Assembly: GCA_022575985.1 (NCBI GenBank)
Contig: JAKSXM010000007.1
Location: 19,036,501 to 19,100,500, forward strand
Length of the DNA: 64,000 nucleotides
Direction: 5' to 3'
From: Anagrus nilaparvatae
Taxonomy: Eukaryota > Arthropoda > Insecta > Hymenoptera > Mymaridae
Shown here: positions 12,410 to 25,559 of the stretch, piece after piece
Numbering within the stretch: the first letter of the stretch is position 1
Layout: each line of letters opens with the position of its first letter
Notes under the pieces: generated by a model
What the model was told of the DNA's origin: nothing
Seen by the model: only the letters and a program-made list of their open reading frames with translations
Database searches by the model: none
Made by a program: the position numbers and the translations under genes

Positions 12410-13450
12410 CAGGGGGTCATAAATGCACAGTGAGATTCAAAATTCAACCCCCGCGGGCGTCGTCGCGAATACATAATATATAAAAATACCTATATTTCTA
12501 TGACTGTTATATAGAGGACAGCAGGTTTTCTTCTTCCGTCGATTCTCTCTCATCGCTGCCTCTGAATATAACTCTTTGTATCTTTTTTATTTATTTGCTT
12601 CTTATGTTGGTATGTATGTATAAAATATTTATAATAAAGCCTACAGTATAATAATATATTGGATTCCAATTATTATAAAGTTACAGAATGACGAATAGTG
12701 TATCATATAATATGCAATATTATTTTTATAAAAGCCTATTCTTAAATCGATGAAATAGATGAATATATAAGACAATCTGTGTGGTTTTTTTCTTCTTTTT
12801 TTTTGAGAAAGGATAATTAATCAGAAGATTTTTGCTTCTGCCATCGAAACTTAGTATTAAAGTGTCATATCTCCAAGAGGAAAGATTAAAAAGGTTTATA
12901 CTAGTATAAAGATTTAACCAAAAAAAAAAGTTTATTTGTGGGAGGTTGATGAAGAATCTCAATCTCTTTCTCTGTCTCAGGTAGCTTTTTAATTCAAAAA
13001 AAATTTTTTTTGACCTTTACCAGTCGGCTGTCTAAAATTCTTTGATCCTTTTAAAAAATATATATAAAAATTTTCATCTTTTTCATTCTTTCTCTGTCTT
13101 TATTTAACAAGTTATCCTGAGGGTCAAAAAAAAAAAATAATAATTCTTGATGATGGGATATTGCATTTATTGTAGATGAAATTCAAAGATGGGCGGTGAC
13201 TTAGCTCCTGCTTATTCATTCTCTTTATAAATATATATGAGAAGGTGAAAAAAAATAAAAGAATTAATATATAAGTGACAAGTTGAGAAGATACACTTTT
13301 TTTTTAACAACTTTTTATGATTATAAATCGCATATATATAGACCTATTTTTCCACTATATTTTTCTTTTGTTAATATTATACTAGAACCCTTTTTTCGAC
13401 ACCAATAAGCTTCTTTATTTTTTTGTTTTTATATATAAATATATTTTATT
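12410..13450. other. GC-richer island, candidate conserved non-coding region
   Basis: Stands out from its surroundings by patches such as CAACCCCCGCGGGCGTCGTC (near 12447) and pyrimidine-rich CTTCTTCCGTCGATTCTCTC (near 12530). It carries no repeat phrase and no credible open frame. Similar isolated islands lie near 20240, 24500, 32440, 40350, 46250 and 61560. It could be an exon-free regulatory block or part of an untranslated exon; I cannot decide. Confidence 0.3.
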
Positions 13451-13957
13451 GTTATTTTATTTTTTATTGTTAATATTATTATTGTTTGAATTCCATGTGC
13501 CTTTTGGTATTGTCTTTTATGTATAACAAAGAAATTTTGCTAAAAAGTTTTTTGTGGAGATGTTCGTATGCTGAGACGTTGTAAGGTTTATAGTATTTAA
13601 CAAAAATAGTTTTAATGGACGAATATTTTAATCTGTGGATCTAACTAAACCTTAAGTTGCTTTTTTAATAATATACTTGTAACAAAAAACAATAGTTTTC
13701 CTAAATTTTAACTTTCCTAAACTTAAATTTTAATTTTCACAGATATCTTTGGATATTATGTAATTTGATTTTACTATTTTTTTCTATATTTTTGTTGACA
13801 AATTTTGAAGGATAATCATTTAATAGTAATGAATTCTTGCAAAATTTTATGTTCTTATTATGAAACCCCTTATCAGAAAGTTTTATAGCCCTATCAACTA
13901 AATTATAGACTAATATGTGGAAAAAAGGATACATACTATCAAACAAACTAATAACAA

Positions 13958-14379
13958 CACTGTAAAAAGTAACTTTCTTAGATTTAAAAAAATAGAATTT
14001 TTTTGAAAAATTAGTGAATTTTCAAAAAATTTTGTAAATATTCGATAAAAATCGTAAATTTTCTAAATTCAGTATATTATCGAAAAATTCGAGGATTCTC
14101 GATTTTTTTTGTGATTTTACGAAAAAAGTTGTAAATTCACAACTATTTTTCGGAAATTTACAACTATTTTTTGCAAATTTTCGAAAAAAAATTGTAAATT
14201 ATCAATTTTTCTTGCGAATTCACAAAAAAAATCGAGAATTTTCGAATTTTTTGTTAATATACTAAATTTAGTAAATATACGATTTTTTTCGGATATTTAC
14301 AAATTTTTTTGAAAATTTACTAATTTTTCGAAAATGTTCTAATTTTTTTGTTAATATAAGAAAGTTACTTTTTACAGTG
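13958..14379. mobile_element. Small inverted-repeat element (MITE, 422 bp)
   Basis: Ends are CACTGTAAAAAGTAACTTTC... and the exact complement ...GAAAGTTACTTTTTACAGTG (at least 23 bp matched). The interior is a chain of AAATTTTCGAAAAA/TTGTAAATT words in both orientations. No convincing target duplication is seen (AATAACAA versus AACATATA), so the superfamily is open. Confidence 0.7.
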
Positions 14380-15160
14380 AACATATATAGTAATATTATT
14401 ATTAAAAATAATCAATCTGGCTCACATTATAACAATTACGTGTTTACTACTAATAATACCATCTATAACACATTAATTACAATTTTAGCAGAAATTTTAA
14501 AATTGGTCATTTTTAGCAAAAAATGGACATTTGATTTACTAACTATAGCGATGAGAGAATCGGTTATGAAAAATTGCGGTTTACGGCGTTTGAAAGGTAG
14601 AACTTATACGAAAAAAATGAGTCCAAATGGTAGTATTTTGGTAGAATTGCAATATGACAGCGTTATTTGGAAAATTGACTAAAAACCCTATCTTATAACA
14701 TTGTTATAGAATTAAGCCCTGCGTTTCTCGGCCAAGAAGGCGCGTTGGAATAAACGGAAGGAGTTTTTGGTATTTTTCCAACATATTTAAGTCATCAATT
14801 GTAATTTATAATCCAGATGTTTCAAATATATACGATTTTCGCTATAAAATCCAAAAATTTTTGGTTAAAAAAGGGGTGTTTTCGGTGTTTAAGGGTGTTT
14901 AAGGTATTTTCGGACTCTGAGGATCTCATTTTCGATTTTAGCGACACCGAAAACATATTAGGAAGTATAGAAAACGTATTTTGGAAAAAATTTTTTTCGT
15001 TCCCACTAATTGTCGATATTAACCAACCACTTGAGAGCTACCCTGGGTTTGTGCAACCCCTAAATCGTTCTCAAATGAGCTGAAAATTGGTATGGGATCA
15101 TTTTGTCACCTAAACTTCAACATACTTCAGGAAGAACATTTTTGGCGCACTTTTTTTTTT
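14380..15160. other. Non-coding DNA with pieces of dispersed repeats
   Basis: The phrase TTTTTAGCAAAAAATGG near 14510 recurs near 17540, with an inverted form near 17215. Open frames at 14377-14682 and 14817-15083 lack family resemblance. Confidence 0.4.
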
Positions 15161-15165
15161 TTGTG

Positions 15166-15538
15166 AACAACCCTAATAAGGATATCACTTCTAAAATGGA
15201 AAATGTTAATTCTGTCTATAAATTCAAATGTAATATTTGTAATGCATCCTATACAGGAGAATTTAAAAGAGCTTTACATTATAGAATAGGAGAACATCAA
15301 ACTGATATAGACAAATAAAAGTAATAAAGTATTTCCTAATCATTGTATAAATGGCCATGACTTTGACTTAAATAAGGTATCTATTTTGGATCGTGAACCA
15401 AATCTATACAAGAGAAGAAATTCTTAAAGTTTACATATCCATATTGACAAATTTTCAATAAATGATAAAAAAGATACCAGGTATCTTAACAGTAATTATA
15501 AAAATTTAATGAATTATGTTGCTACAAAACTTCCATAG
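15166..15538 (+). pseudogene. Penelope-like retroelement GIY-YIG endonuclease remnant
   Basis: The frame at 15166-15318 encodes VYKFKCNICNASYTGEF and then RALHYRIGEH. This resembles the start of the GIY-YIG endonuclease at the C terminus of Penelope-like elements, where VYKI-C--C---Y-GET-R-L--RI-EH is usual (family knowledge). A stop at 15316-15318 ends that frame. The similarity continues one frame over from about 15320 (NHCINGHDFDLNKVSILDRE, 15338 on) to a stop near 15426, then on in the same frame with KDTRYLNSNYKNLMNY to TAG at 15536-15538. So there is one frameshift and at least one internal stop. In the motif itself SYTGEF replaces the usual YVGQT/YIGET. I found no reverse transcriptase just upstream, so this is a 5'-truncated, dead copy. 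Other GIY-YIG mobile elements are a less likely source. Confidence 0.7.
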
Positions 15539-17684
15539 CTATACATAATACTTTTTTATTAAATTAAATTAATTGGCCATCTAGAGCTATCAAATGTCTG
15601 TATCCTGAAAATATCAAGCCTATGCGATGAATAAATTAAAAAAAGCTCTGGATATAAAAATTTTTTAAAATTTGATCTTGTATTCGATTTTCAAAAAAAA
15701 TTGATGAAAAATGCTAAAAATTGAACTTTTTGTCATCCAAAAGTTGTTTAATAACCTAAAACCAATAATAAACTTTGGTTTACTTCTTTTTCATTCATAA
15801 AATCATATTAATATTAAATTTTCTTCATTTTTTATCCATAATTTATCAGTATTACAAAGGATAAAGCCTCCAGTAATTTGGTAGGTGATCGTGCCTAAAA
15901 TAAAAAATCCCTTGCTATTTTATAATTCAATACAATTTTTTTTATCATAAAAATTACAGATAAACGAAAAAAATTATAAAAAGATTATGACTGAATAAAA
16001 ATCTTATTGAATATCTTATTTAATATCTTCAGATTAGTTCAGTTCGCTTGAGTTTTGGATAAAGAGGTCAAATTCTACAGGAATTCTCACTGATTTTTTA
16101 TTAACAGAAAATTTTGGATGATAAACTATTCGTTTTGTGCAAAAACTAAGAAATTTATGTAGGATTTAAAATAACTACCAAAAAATAGAAATTGCAGTCA
16201 AAAATCGAGAATCATGAATAAGCCTGCAAGAGAAACTGAAAACTGAAACTCTTAGAATAAAAAATTAATATAAATACTGAAGAAATAAAAATTCTATAAA
16301 TATAAGTAGCTATTTCAGCGGTGCACCTTATTCTCTATTTCTAATTAGCGCATATATATTACTAAATATTCTTTAAAAATACGATTTCAAAAAAAAAATA
16401 AATATTTTTATAAAGATTTGGAATACGATACTTCTTTTCCCAGAATATCATAATATCATGGACATTACAATCTTACAAAATCAGAAATAAATTATTGATG
16501 CGTTAAATTGACGATGATCGATGTCTTTCTTATTAAAAAAAAATAAAATTATTATTTATTAAAATTTTTATATTATATGCTATACCTATACCAAAAATTA
16601 GAAATTCGATACTTTTATATCTTTATAATATACCGATTTTTTGGTATGTAAGTATATTATTAAAAAAGATAAAATTTATATAAGCTATAAGGTATTAAAT
16701 ATTCAAGAATGCGAACAATGATATTAAATTATTATCCTAATTCCTGCGTAATAATCATCATTTAAATTATTTTCGGTCTACTTGATTTAGATGTAATCCT
16801 GGTAGTAAAAAAAGAAACAAAAAAAATATATTTATGGATTATAGATTATTAATATTTTTTGTTTTTTTTAGAATATTGACAGAATTTTTATCTTAAAATT
16901 AAAATAGCAAGATTACTGCAAATTGTTATAACAGGCTTTTTAAGTAGTTTTACAATTTTATAATATTGATTATTAGTGCTAAAAGATAAAAATTTCTGAA
17001 AAATGCTACCTTATTATAAAGGGACCTGAAATAAGCTTCATAGATAATCTAAAATATTTACCTAATTCAAATAGTTCCAAAAAAGTAATTTAACAAAATA
17101 ACTTCCAGTTGTTCTCATTTTTCTTCTTTCTAAAGATCTACTTTTGAGCCACGTAAACTGCGCTTTTTTATAGGTAGTTTGATATCCGTGGTATTCAATA
17201 AATTAAATTCCGCTTTTTGGCTAAAAATGACAAATTTTTAAATTGCTGCAAAATTTGCAATTTTGATAAAATTATTCAGTTTTATAGCTCTCAAAAATTT
17301 TGCGTCAAAAAGCAGTTTTTTATAAAAAATCTTAAATTGGGTCTCTGCCATTAAATTATCATATCTCGTACAATAAACAATAATGAAAAAGGGACATGCA
17401 GACAAATAATTACTTGAAGATTTTTACGATTTAAGTACAAAATTGCGTACAAAATTTTTAAGATCTAGAAATAAAACCTATTTTTATCGAAAATTGTTCG
17501 AGAAATTGTTATTTCGTCAGGAATTTAAAAAGTGGTCATTTTTAGCAAAAAATGGGCCTTTAGTTATAATTATATTAAATAAATATCTCAGAGAGACAAT
17601 TAATGATAAAAATTTACAGCTTAATAGGGGTTAAAAAGAAGATCCTTACACGAAAAAACCAGAGGGTGTCTGGATAAATACCTA
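15539..17684. other. AT-rich non-coding DNA
   Basis: No gene recognised. A repeated phrase around TTTTTGGCTAAAAATGACAAA (17215) and its inverse (17540) suggests an old repeat. The 63-codon frame at 17443-17634 is part of it. Confidence 0.4.
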
Positions 17685-18195
17685 GGTAGCAATGTATTTT
17701 AAAAATTAGCCTAAAAATCTTGGGATCTTCTTCGTACCCCCTCCCCCCCCCCCACCACCAAATCGCTAAAGTTTTTGCTGGAAATTTCTTAAAAACACTT
17801 CAAATGAAGTTAACAATAAGTTTTTAATAATTTTGAAAAATTTGTAAAAAAATTTAAGGATTTTGCTTATTCTAGGGGTAGGTGCAAGTACAGCATTTGG
17901 GGTTAGGTTTTAATTGCTTTTTTCTTTGTTGGAAAATATAAAAATTTTTGTGGCGACAAAAATATAAAAATCCTGAATTAAAAAATCCTATATTATTATT
18001 TAAAAAAAAAAAAATCCAAAAAATAATTTTTTTTTTTAATTAAAAGTGTTTTTCCCACCTAAAAACATTTTTTTAAAACTAATTTAGTCGTTTAGAAGAA
18101 TTTCCTAGTGAAAAAAAAGCGATTGGGTGGGGGGGGGGGGACGAAGAAGCACCAAATCTTGTATACCATTGTCCACGACATATCTAAGCCTAGGA
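17685..18195. mobile_element. Foldback element with C-run and G-run arms
   Basis: The left arm near 17715-17775 (AATCTTGGGATCTTCTTCGT, a C-run, then AAATCGCTAAAG) is mirrored by the right arm near 18112-18170 (AGCGATTGGGT, a G-run, then ACGAAGAAGCACCAAATCTT). The interior is AT-rich. No frame or target duplication is visible. Confidence 0.6.
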
Positions 18196-18776
18196 AGCCT
18201 ATTCACATAAGCTGTAGGCCTTGGGTTTTTTTTTTTTCAACTACTACAATCCGACTTGAAAGTTAGAAGCAAATTAGCTTCCCAAAAAGTTGAAACTCCC
18301 CTTGCGACTTATAAAATTAATAGATACATGCCAAATTTTTAATTATTAAAAAACGTGATGATAATAATAATAATCTTGCTAAAAATAGTAACTGTAAATA
18401 CTAAAAATAATTATATTATGCTTAAAAATTGTAATATTCTTTCAATACTAATATGTCAATACAATGCGCAATACCAAAATATTCCAAAAATTACAATTTT
18501 AACTTTTCAGTTAAACGAGGTTAAATTTTATTATGATTTAACAAATATTAAAATAATCGATTTACTTAAATAGAGATAAATAAATAATTAAATATAAAAG
18601 CGAGTATAAAAGAATATGTTAAGTATAATTTAATTATTGTTCAACCTGAAATTTAGTATTTGAATTCAAAGATCATTTAAAACATTTTACTAACTACTAA
18701 AAATTACAGTATTTTATTACTTAGCTCAACTGATTTAATAATACTGAGTAATATTACGTTCAATGATAAAATTATT
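18196..18776. other. AT-rich non-coding DNA
   Basis: No gene recognised; the 72-codon frame at 18355-18573 is isoleucine- and asparagine-rich and unsupported. Confidence 0.45.
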
Positions 18777-18813
18777 TTCTCGCAACTGAAATGACTTTAT
18801 GAGGTTATATAAA
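18777..18813 (+). promoter_or_regulatory. snRNA-type promoter motif, site 4 (PSE-like + TATA)
   Basis: TTCTCGCAACTGAAATG at 18777-18793, 12-bp gap, TATATAAA at 18806-18813. The core TCGCAACTG resembles the CCCAACTG core that I recall for the Drosophila PSEA. A T6 run begins about 24 nt after the TATA start. Confidence 0.6.
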
Positions 18814-20239
18814 AGAAATGATGACATAATTTTTTATACTAGTTATTACATAAATTATACTTTTCACTACATGCATTAATTTTCCCATTTGAATGATTTG
18901 TAAAAGACTTCTTATTTTTGTACCTATTTAAAGACTGGAATTTATGCTGCTTTCAGAACAAATAATCTGGCTTTATTCTTTGAACGTTTAACATTACAGG
19001 ATAAAAACTGTTCAAAACTTTTTTGTTTTCAACACTATCTTCATTTTCATTACATCTACCTTTAACTTATCTGCCTTTATGTTCTTGACCATTGCTTTCA
19101 ACTGGGCGTTAGGATTATAATCATTTCGTCCTGAAAATTTAAAACAATTAAGGTCTTTAAAAATACAAAAACATAAATAAATCAATAAAAAGTATCAAAA
19201 TAGTAAAATATTACCAGATTTCAATAAAATAACAATATGTATACAATTATTCACAGAAAATAAAATAATATTTTTAACAGAATATTAACCATTTCTGTTA
19301 TAGTTCATTATACGACACATGGCGAGAAAAATAAAGAATGGCCCAAATTGCATGTAAAGTACCTTTTGAGGCGAAGCTTTCATTTGAATTGAATTGAATT
19401 TGTATTCCGTTAATTTTAGGTGATAAATAATAATTTTCCCAGACCTAGATAACATGAATGAAAATTCTGCTTAGCTAATCTAGAACAGAATTCAATTTGG
19501 CAAGTTGTCCTGGTCTGAAAAATATGGCGTTTTTCACCCAAAAAAATAAAAAAACACAAAAAGTATTTACCTTAACAAATAAATATTTTTTAATTCTTGA
19601 TAAATAAAATACGCAAAGCATCAGTCCTTTTATTAAAAAATTATTATAAGTAAATATGGTTAATAAATTTCAGTTTCAAAATATTCTAACGACTGATGAA
19701 GCATGAAAATGCCTTAAAATCAAAATTATGTACAGATTATAGCAAATAAATTCCTTAAAAATTTATATTTTAATTAATAAAAATAAAATTATTATTGATG
19801 AATGCTTTGTGTACTGGAGTTTTAAAATAATATATGATTATAATAAATAACATTGAAGTATATAATTGAAAAATGAGTTACTGAATATAAATCCAAGTAT
19901 ATCCAAGAGTAGATTAATTATTTATTCATTAAGATAAATTTTGATATATTTTCTTCATAACAAACATTGATATTTTTTTATTTTGGTTATACATATTCAA
20001 TCAAAATCTTCAAATGCGCCTGACAATCCTCATTGTGTTAATGAAATATAGCATATTGCAGTTCATCAGTTTTTAAAATGTAAATAACAAAAAAATAAAT
20101 AAATAAATAACTGCGGTAATAAATATAGAAATCTACATATAGCCTGTCTCGTGACGAATAAACAATAGATGAATTATGAGAAGGATCATGAGAGGTTAAA
20201 AAAAAAAAAAAATTAATACTCACCCTTTATATACACATA
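18814..20239. other. AT-rich non-coding DNA
   Basis: No gene or repeat ends recognised. Confidence 0.45.
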
Positions 20240-20430
20240 TATAAAACAAGAGGCAACGTGTCTTGAATATAATATAGAGCGAGAAATGCAAAAGATTCTC
20301 TCATAAATAATTCAATCGACTGTCACGAGCCACAGGAGTTTAATGGGACTCGGCGTGAAAATGCGCAATCGGTTTCGATAATGCATCTAGAATATATACA
20401 GCGAAACAGACATTAAAACGCTTCTAACAG
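20240..20430. other. GC-richer island, candidate conserved non-coding block
   Basis: Contains GACTGTCACGAGCCACAGGA and GGACTCGGCGTGAAAATGCG near 20318-20372, clearly less AT-rich than the kilobases around it. No open frame or repeat similarity is visible. Confidence 0.3.
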
Positions 20431-23001
20431 ACCGACCTACATATCTTTATAAATTTGTTTCTATAATTTTTGATTTTATTTTTTATTTTTATTTATTTCA
20501 TTTTGTTTTACTTTTTTTATATACATAAATTAATGTTTGTTTTTACCTTTATTTTGCAACTGATTTACTATTTTTGTACTTGTTTTGCAAAACGTTAGTG
20601 TTATATATACAATAAATAATTATATTTAAAATAAAATTTATTGAAATTCTTAAATTGCTTTCAAATACATTTAAATTTTCATGTACATTAGCCTGGACTC
20701 CATAAATATGTTTGAGTACAATTAATAAATATTATCTTTTTTTTTTGGAAAAATAAGAAAAAAGAAATTTTATATTAAAAAATGTATATTCTAATTAATA
20801 ATATTATTAGTAATATTCTAATTTTTTAGTGCAAAATGAGTCCTAGAATTTGAAAAGAAAATTAACTTACTTAATTTTTAAGTCTAAGTTATATTATAAT
20901 TCTTTTAAGTCAAAAAGATCCTTTTTCTCAGTGCTTAATTAATTTATTTATTTTATAATGACTCAAATTTCAATGTTGACAAAGAAGACATAATTTTTCA
21001 TACAAAATAAAATAAACTATCTAAAATGTTTTATACATTTTATTTGAACTTTTCAACAGGCTCCCTTGACCCCTGGGAGAGGAAAAAACATTTTTTGATT
21101 TTAAGTAATTTTTTAGGTCCTAAAAATACCTTATTTGACCTTAAAACAACCTTAAAAATATGTTTACCCTAAAATTATATGCAAAAAGCTCTTCCTTTCC
21201 CAATACGAGACAATTTGGTGGCGTTGTAGCTAATAAATTAAATGAGGGACAAAAAAGTTAAAAAAAATTGGACCATGGAAATTCAAGTTCAGTTTTTTAG
21301 ATGTTAGTGATACCATCATCCACTTTACAGATTCTATGAATGAGCTTTTACAATATAGAGGTAACTTTTTTAACCACGAATGTACAAAAGAACTTGGGCT
21401 CATTTTTCAAGTGACATTTAAAATTCTTCTCTTTGGCGTTAATTATTTAGCAGCTTCACATCCAATTATACTGCATTTTTTTCCGAACAAAATTTATCTG
21501 AAAAATTTTGTTTTATAAAATACAAAAAATCCTTTTATAATTTTTTATGAATGGATCTTTCATGTGGTACTTTGCTGTGGATTTTATAAATAATTTAATA
21601 TGCATTAGAGTAGATATATTATTTGAATCTCTAGTATACGTTTTCAAAAATGCAAAATTTTCTACAGAAATTTCTTTCAACATAAACTTAAAAATAATTG
21701 TGTTTCTTTGGTTCAAAACTGCAAGTTTTCGAAATATAGTCCAGTCTACTATACAAAGTACTTAAAATTATATAAGTAGCCATTTAAAATTCATTCGATA
21801 CATATAATTTATTTACTATTCATCTTAATATCTTCATTAAAAAAAAAACTGAACTTTTAGCGAATCACGCAAATTGATAACGGAATATTAAGTAATAATA
21901 AATAAATTAATTTTCAATATATATAGTTTACATAATTGTATGATTAGTATATCAATTTAAAGATTATATGTAACAGCACTTAGTTAATCAACAGGAAGCT
22001 TTATATATTATATATAATGTATACTTTTAAAAGGTATAATCGAGTAAAGCTTTTGTAAAAAACTCAGCATGACGTATATTTTATATTGAATAAAAGAAAT
22101 GTGCAAAGTGTTGCATTTAATTTTCATGATATTTTTTATTTAACTCTTTGTTATCATTTAATGTTATCTTTATCTTTATATTATTTTTTTTTAAATATCA
22201 CAAATTAACAAACTTGTCTTGATTTCAAAAGATAAAATAATAATGATTATGACATGTAACTTGTAAAATTATGCTTGTAATTTTTTTTTTCTTTTTTTTT
22301 GGGACTCGTTTATTTTAAAAAATTTTTTAAATTCTATATGTACATTTATTTATTGTTATAATTTAGTAAAATATTTCAGTTACTGAAATTATTTATCTCA
22401 GTAAGTTTTGTGAATATTTTGTATCAATATTGATTGCTTTATATATTTTAATTTTTCTTTTTAATTTTTAATCATAAAATAACACAAATATTGGTTCCTC
22501 ATTCCAATTGCCAGTCGGAATTTTCAGATTAAGTTTTGGATTTTTATAAGATTTTTATTATATTTTTTGGATCGTTGAACATGAATATGACATTTGTTTT
22601 TATCTATAACTCTGTAGTCTAGTAGAAAATGTCTACGAATCCATAGAAACTATTTAAAGTTGCTTATTGTGTCAACTGGATTCTTTCAGGTAAAAACATA
22701 TTTCATTTTCTTATTCAACGACCCAAAAAGCGTAAATACCCGGTAGAAAATTCCATCGATTTATATTGGAAATTCGAAAAAAATTCTAAATTTCCGAATT
22801 TCCAAAAAGTCTCGAATGAATGATAATATTTAAATTTTTTTTAGATTAATTCATTATTGCGGAGAGAATAAGACTTTTTTTTAAAAGTAAATTAATAAAT
22901 TTTGTTAAAAATTGTTAAAAATAAAAAAAAACTGATTTTAAAATTTTTTTGATTCCGGAACACCTTAAGATTAAAATAATAAGCAAAAAAATGTTACTTA
23001 C
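20431..23001. other. AT-rich non-coding DNA
   Basis: No supported gene. Frames at 21336-21765 overlap on opposite strands and are unsupported. A phrase near 22570-22610 (GTTGAACATGAATATGACAT) matches the repeat at 2498-2652. Confidence 0.45.
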
Positions 23002-23961
23002 GAGTCTTTCTTTGCCAAAACAGCAATGGTGGGCAGGTCGGGTAATCGGATCGGCCTCAAATTTTCCCCATGTTTTTATAACATAAAGATAGGAAAATCC
23101 TGAAATTTTTAGCCTTCTAGGTCTTAAACAGCCCGAGTTATGGCCAATCAAACTCATTAGGCGGCTCTCGACCAGCGTTAGTGCTTTTCGGGAAAATGGT
23201 TAAAATTCATAAATATAAGCTTGAAAAAAAATTCTGAAAGAGTATATATGTTGGGAAACCTTCAGTAAATCCATTTCTGCCATTAGTTTTTCGGAAAACC
23301 CCAGGGAAATTCCGGAAAATGGGAAAATTCGTTTTAAGAAAAATCGCAATATCTCATTTTCCGCAATTTTTTTTTTCAAAATTTTTTTCAACCAAAATCC
23401 CATAGATTTGTCCGAAAAAAAATTTTGATTTCGGCCATTAAGGTCGATTTGAGCCTGTTTTAGAATAATTTCACATTTTCAATACTTCTTTATTTAATTT
23501 TCCATAAGGGGTTAAAATAATTGACTTTTTTGCTTTCAGAATCGAATAGCCAGGGAAAAAGTAGTCCTAAATAAAAAAAAAATTACTATTTTCGATGAAA
23601 ATTAACCAAGTTATGGTCAAGTAAAGATACTGTCAAAAACTACCATTTTTATACTAATTCTAATTTTTTTTTGTTTTTTTTTTGGTCAAAAACTAATGTA
23701 ACATGTTAAAGACTGTTTTTGATTATTATCATTTTTTAACAAAAAAAATAAATTTCTGTCAATAAAATTAATTTTTTTATGGGATAAACGAATAGCTAAG
23801 GAAAAAATATTCAATAATAATCCAAAACTTTTCTTTTTACTATAAAATTTAAGCGATTTTAAGGATTTTCCTATCTTTGTGTTATAAAAACATGGGGAAA
23901 ATTTGAGGCCGATCCGATGACCCGACCTGCCCACCATTGCTGTTTTGGCAAAGAAAGACTC
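23002..23961. mobile_element. Foldback DNA element, about 105-bp arms (960 bp)
   Basis: GAGTCTTTCTTTGCCAAAAC at the left is mirrored at the right end, and the match continues for about 105 bp with very few mismatches (for example GGTAATCGGATCGGCCTCAA against GGTCATCGGATCGGCCTCAA). Flanks share CTTAC at both ends, a possible 5-bp target duplication, although the element ends then differ by one G. The interior has frames that only translate the arms. A module near 23530-23620 (AATAGCCAGGGAAAAAGTAG ... CGATGAAAATTAACCAAG) is shared with the foldback at 52216-52510. Confidence 0.75.
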
Positions 23962-24499
23962 TTACTATAAACAAAAAACTTTAGGCACTGGCCAAAACAT
24001 TTATCTCTCGTGCCCAGGAACCATATCTGGCAGGTACTCCAATCACTCATGTTATATTGATCACGTTAGTAATAGAAATGTTTCATCCTTGATACTATTT
24101 TTCTTAAAATATAATTACAAATAATTATGAATAAATATTAATTAAATATAATATTTTCACGCTTATTTTTATAAATTATTAAAAGAAAATTTTATGTATT
24201 TAACTTTTGTAAATTTATAATTTTCAAATTTGAAAAATTGATAACATTAATAAGGACTGTAAAGAAAAATAAATAATTTACTATTAACTGCATATACTAC
24301 ATAATTATTAATATACCAGTATCTGTTGTCCTAATGCATTTTATAATATTTACAAGCTCATATATTTAGACGTACACGTGCATCTTTTTTCTGCACAAAT
24401 GCGGAGAAGATAGAACAAGTGGATGACTCGATGAAGAGTAGGACTAATAAATTATTTTTAGGAAAAAAGAAGGAAAAATATTTCCAATTACAGTTTTTT
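23962..24499. other. AT-rich non-coding DNA
   Basis: No gene or repeat recognised. Confidence 0.45.
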
Positions 24500-24700
24500 T
24501 TAAACCGAAGGGTTGCCGCGGGCCACACGACAGGGGGTCAAGTTAATGGCGACCCGCACCTTATATTCTTTTCTTAAGAATTTTTTTTTTTATATTATAT
24601 TCTTGGACATATACATATTATAGTCATTGGTATTTTTCTCTCCCTATATAATAAAGAAAGAAAGAATGAGTCGCGCCCTTCGTTATATTTGCCACCCGTT
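24500..24700. other. GC-richer island, candidate conserved non-coding block
   Basis: GGTTGCCGCGGGCCACACGA near 24511 and GTCGCGCCCTTCGTTATATT near 24670 stand out in AT-rich DNA. The 63-codon frame at 24627-24818 spans part of it but shows no family. Confidence 0.3.
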
Positions 24701-25559
24701 TATAATATATCTGAACATTTATTTACTGGATTCGCTTTCACAAATGTGTTTTATATATTACAAAAAAAAAAAACTGCATCCCATTAATCCAAGAAGCTCT
24801 TCATTTAAAAATTTTTAATTATCTAAAGCTATTCAAATCTATCTATCATCAAGTGAATTCATTTTTGATACTTTTTTTTGCATATAAATTATCATTTTTT
24901 AAATTTATTTTTTTTGATCGTCTTATATGCATTTATTCAATATCCAGAATTATATCAGTCTACGTTTTTCTGTTAATTAATGCAAATTATGAATTATGCA
25001 TTATATTTCTTTTTAATATGAATAAGGATTAAGTAAGGCGTGTTTATAAAAATTGCAATTGCTATTTTTATTTTCGAGCGGGTTCAATTTCTATATTTTA
25101 CTTGACCAAAAAGACAGAAAGTCAGCTTAAAAAAGTAATTTTCCAGAAAATATATGCAGTTTTGGTGAAATTCCAAATAACAAATTTTCGTTTAAAAGGT
25201 TATCGGTTATTTCAACTTAGAGTTGAAGTTAAAAAAACGTAAGTTTGTATTTTCCGAATTTTTCCGCAAAATGAAGTACCGTGATCAAATCTGACTAAAA
25301 TTTCGGATTCCTCGTTCCTTTTATTTATTATTTGCAATAAAATATTATATGATCTATACTGCTTTGGGTTAGCACAACGTTTTGTTTTATGCAACCGTAT
25401 GCAACATTGTCGCAACATTGTTTATACTAAGTAACTAAGGTATACTTTTGCAATATCTTTGTATGTTGATTATAATTTTTATCAAGAAAACTATTAAAAA
25501 TTTTTGTATTCAACGATAAAATTTCTTATGTACAATTTTTCTAATTTTTAAGTCATATT
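24701..25559. other. AT-rich non-coding DNA
   Basis: No gene or repeat recognised. Confidence 0.45.

Noticed and set aside
12071..12962. Minus-strand frames of 107 and 78 codons
   Set aside because: Low-complexity F/I/K/L content expected of AT-rich DNA; no family pattern.
14377..14682. 101-codon plus-strand frame
   Set aside because: Part overlaps a phrase repeated near 17540; no recognisable protein features.
19310..19332. Minus-strand TTCTCGCCATGTGTCGT
   Set aside because: Second half of the motif and the TATA box are missing.
21336..21765. Overlapping frames on both strands at 21.3-21.8 kb
   Set aside because: No start context, domain or family resemblance; coding on both strands at once is implausible.
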